DNA of 64,000 nt, from assembly GCA_903910765.1 (NCBI GenBank), contig CAIWBA010000291.1, positions 83,492 to 147,491 on the forward strand, read 5' to 3'. The position numbers and the translations under genes are program-made. The stretch's first letter is position 1, and each line of letters starts with the position of its first letter. Positions 63,829 to 64,000 of this stretch are shown here, piece after piece. The notes beneath the pieces were generated by a model, which made no database searches, had not been told where the DNA came from, and worked only from the letters and a program-made list of their open reading frames with translations. The stretch comes from an uncultured Bacteroidota bacterium (GTDB lineage: Bacteria; Bacteroidota; Bacteroidia; Chitinophagales; Chitinophagaceae).

Positions 63829-64000
63829 AACTAATGATGATCAAATATATCGCGATGCAATTAATGTGCGTGCACTAGAGTATATTGCAAATTATCAACA
63901 TTTGGACCCAGTTGAATATTTAGAAATGCATGGAACAGGTCTCATTTTATTAGATATGAGCAGATTACGTGGAGTGAAACACGTAGTTAACCACTTAACA
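63815..64000 (+). CDS. N-terminal part of hypothetical protein (3' truncated by window)
   Basis: MIDLRTNDDQIYRDAINVRALEYIANYQHLDPVEYLEMHG... open to window end. Confidence 0.6.
   Translation, partial: MIDLRTNDDQIYRDAINVRALEYIANYQHLDPVEYLEMHGTGLILLDMSRLRGVKHVVNHLT

Overview
The window looks like part of a large tailed phage with T4-type features, infecting a Bacteroidota-like host. It is AT-rich and densely coding, almost entirely on the + strand. Recognisable genes include a T4-like two-subunit type II topoisomerase, a DinG/XPD-like helicase, a DraRnl-type RNA ligase, a PRPP-synthetase homologue, a ClpP-like protease, a GH19 endolysin with a PG-binding domain, a lytic transglycosylase, tail-collar proteins and modular fibre/adhesin proteins. 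There are clear Gln, Glu and Leu tRNAs and three odd tRNA-like elements. The strongest signal is a recurrent N-terminal peptide, M-K-x-[IL]-K-x-[FL]-x-x-F-[ILV]-[NTS]-E (or the short form MKYIKLFE), on about 18 otherwise unrelated proteins. It matches the logic of the T4 capsid-targeting sequence (CTS): a short N-terminal tag ending in a prohead-protease-like (I/L/V)-x-E site. Many tagged genes follow a T4-late-promoter-like TATAAATAAC. I infer a greatly expanded set of capsid-packaged, probably co-injected internal proteins. The tagged set includes enzymes: a nucleotidyltransferase, a phosphoribosyltransferase-like protein, a 2H phosphoesterase (divergent tag) and a MoxR AAA+ ATPase. Other notable items are a phage SmpB homologue, T9SS C-terminal sorting domains on two secreted proteins, a secreted/envelope cluster with a CsgG-like protein, a SpoT/MESH1-like HD hydrolase, and a tandem duplication whose second copy is replaced by an inverted CTS gene. 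All calls come from reading the sequence; no searches were run.
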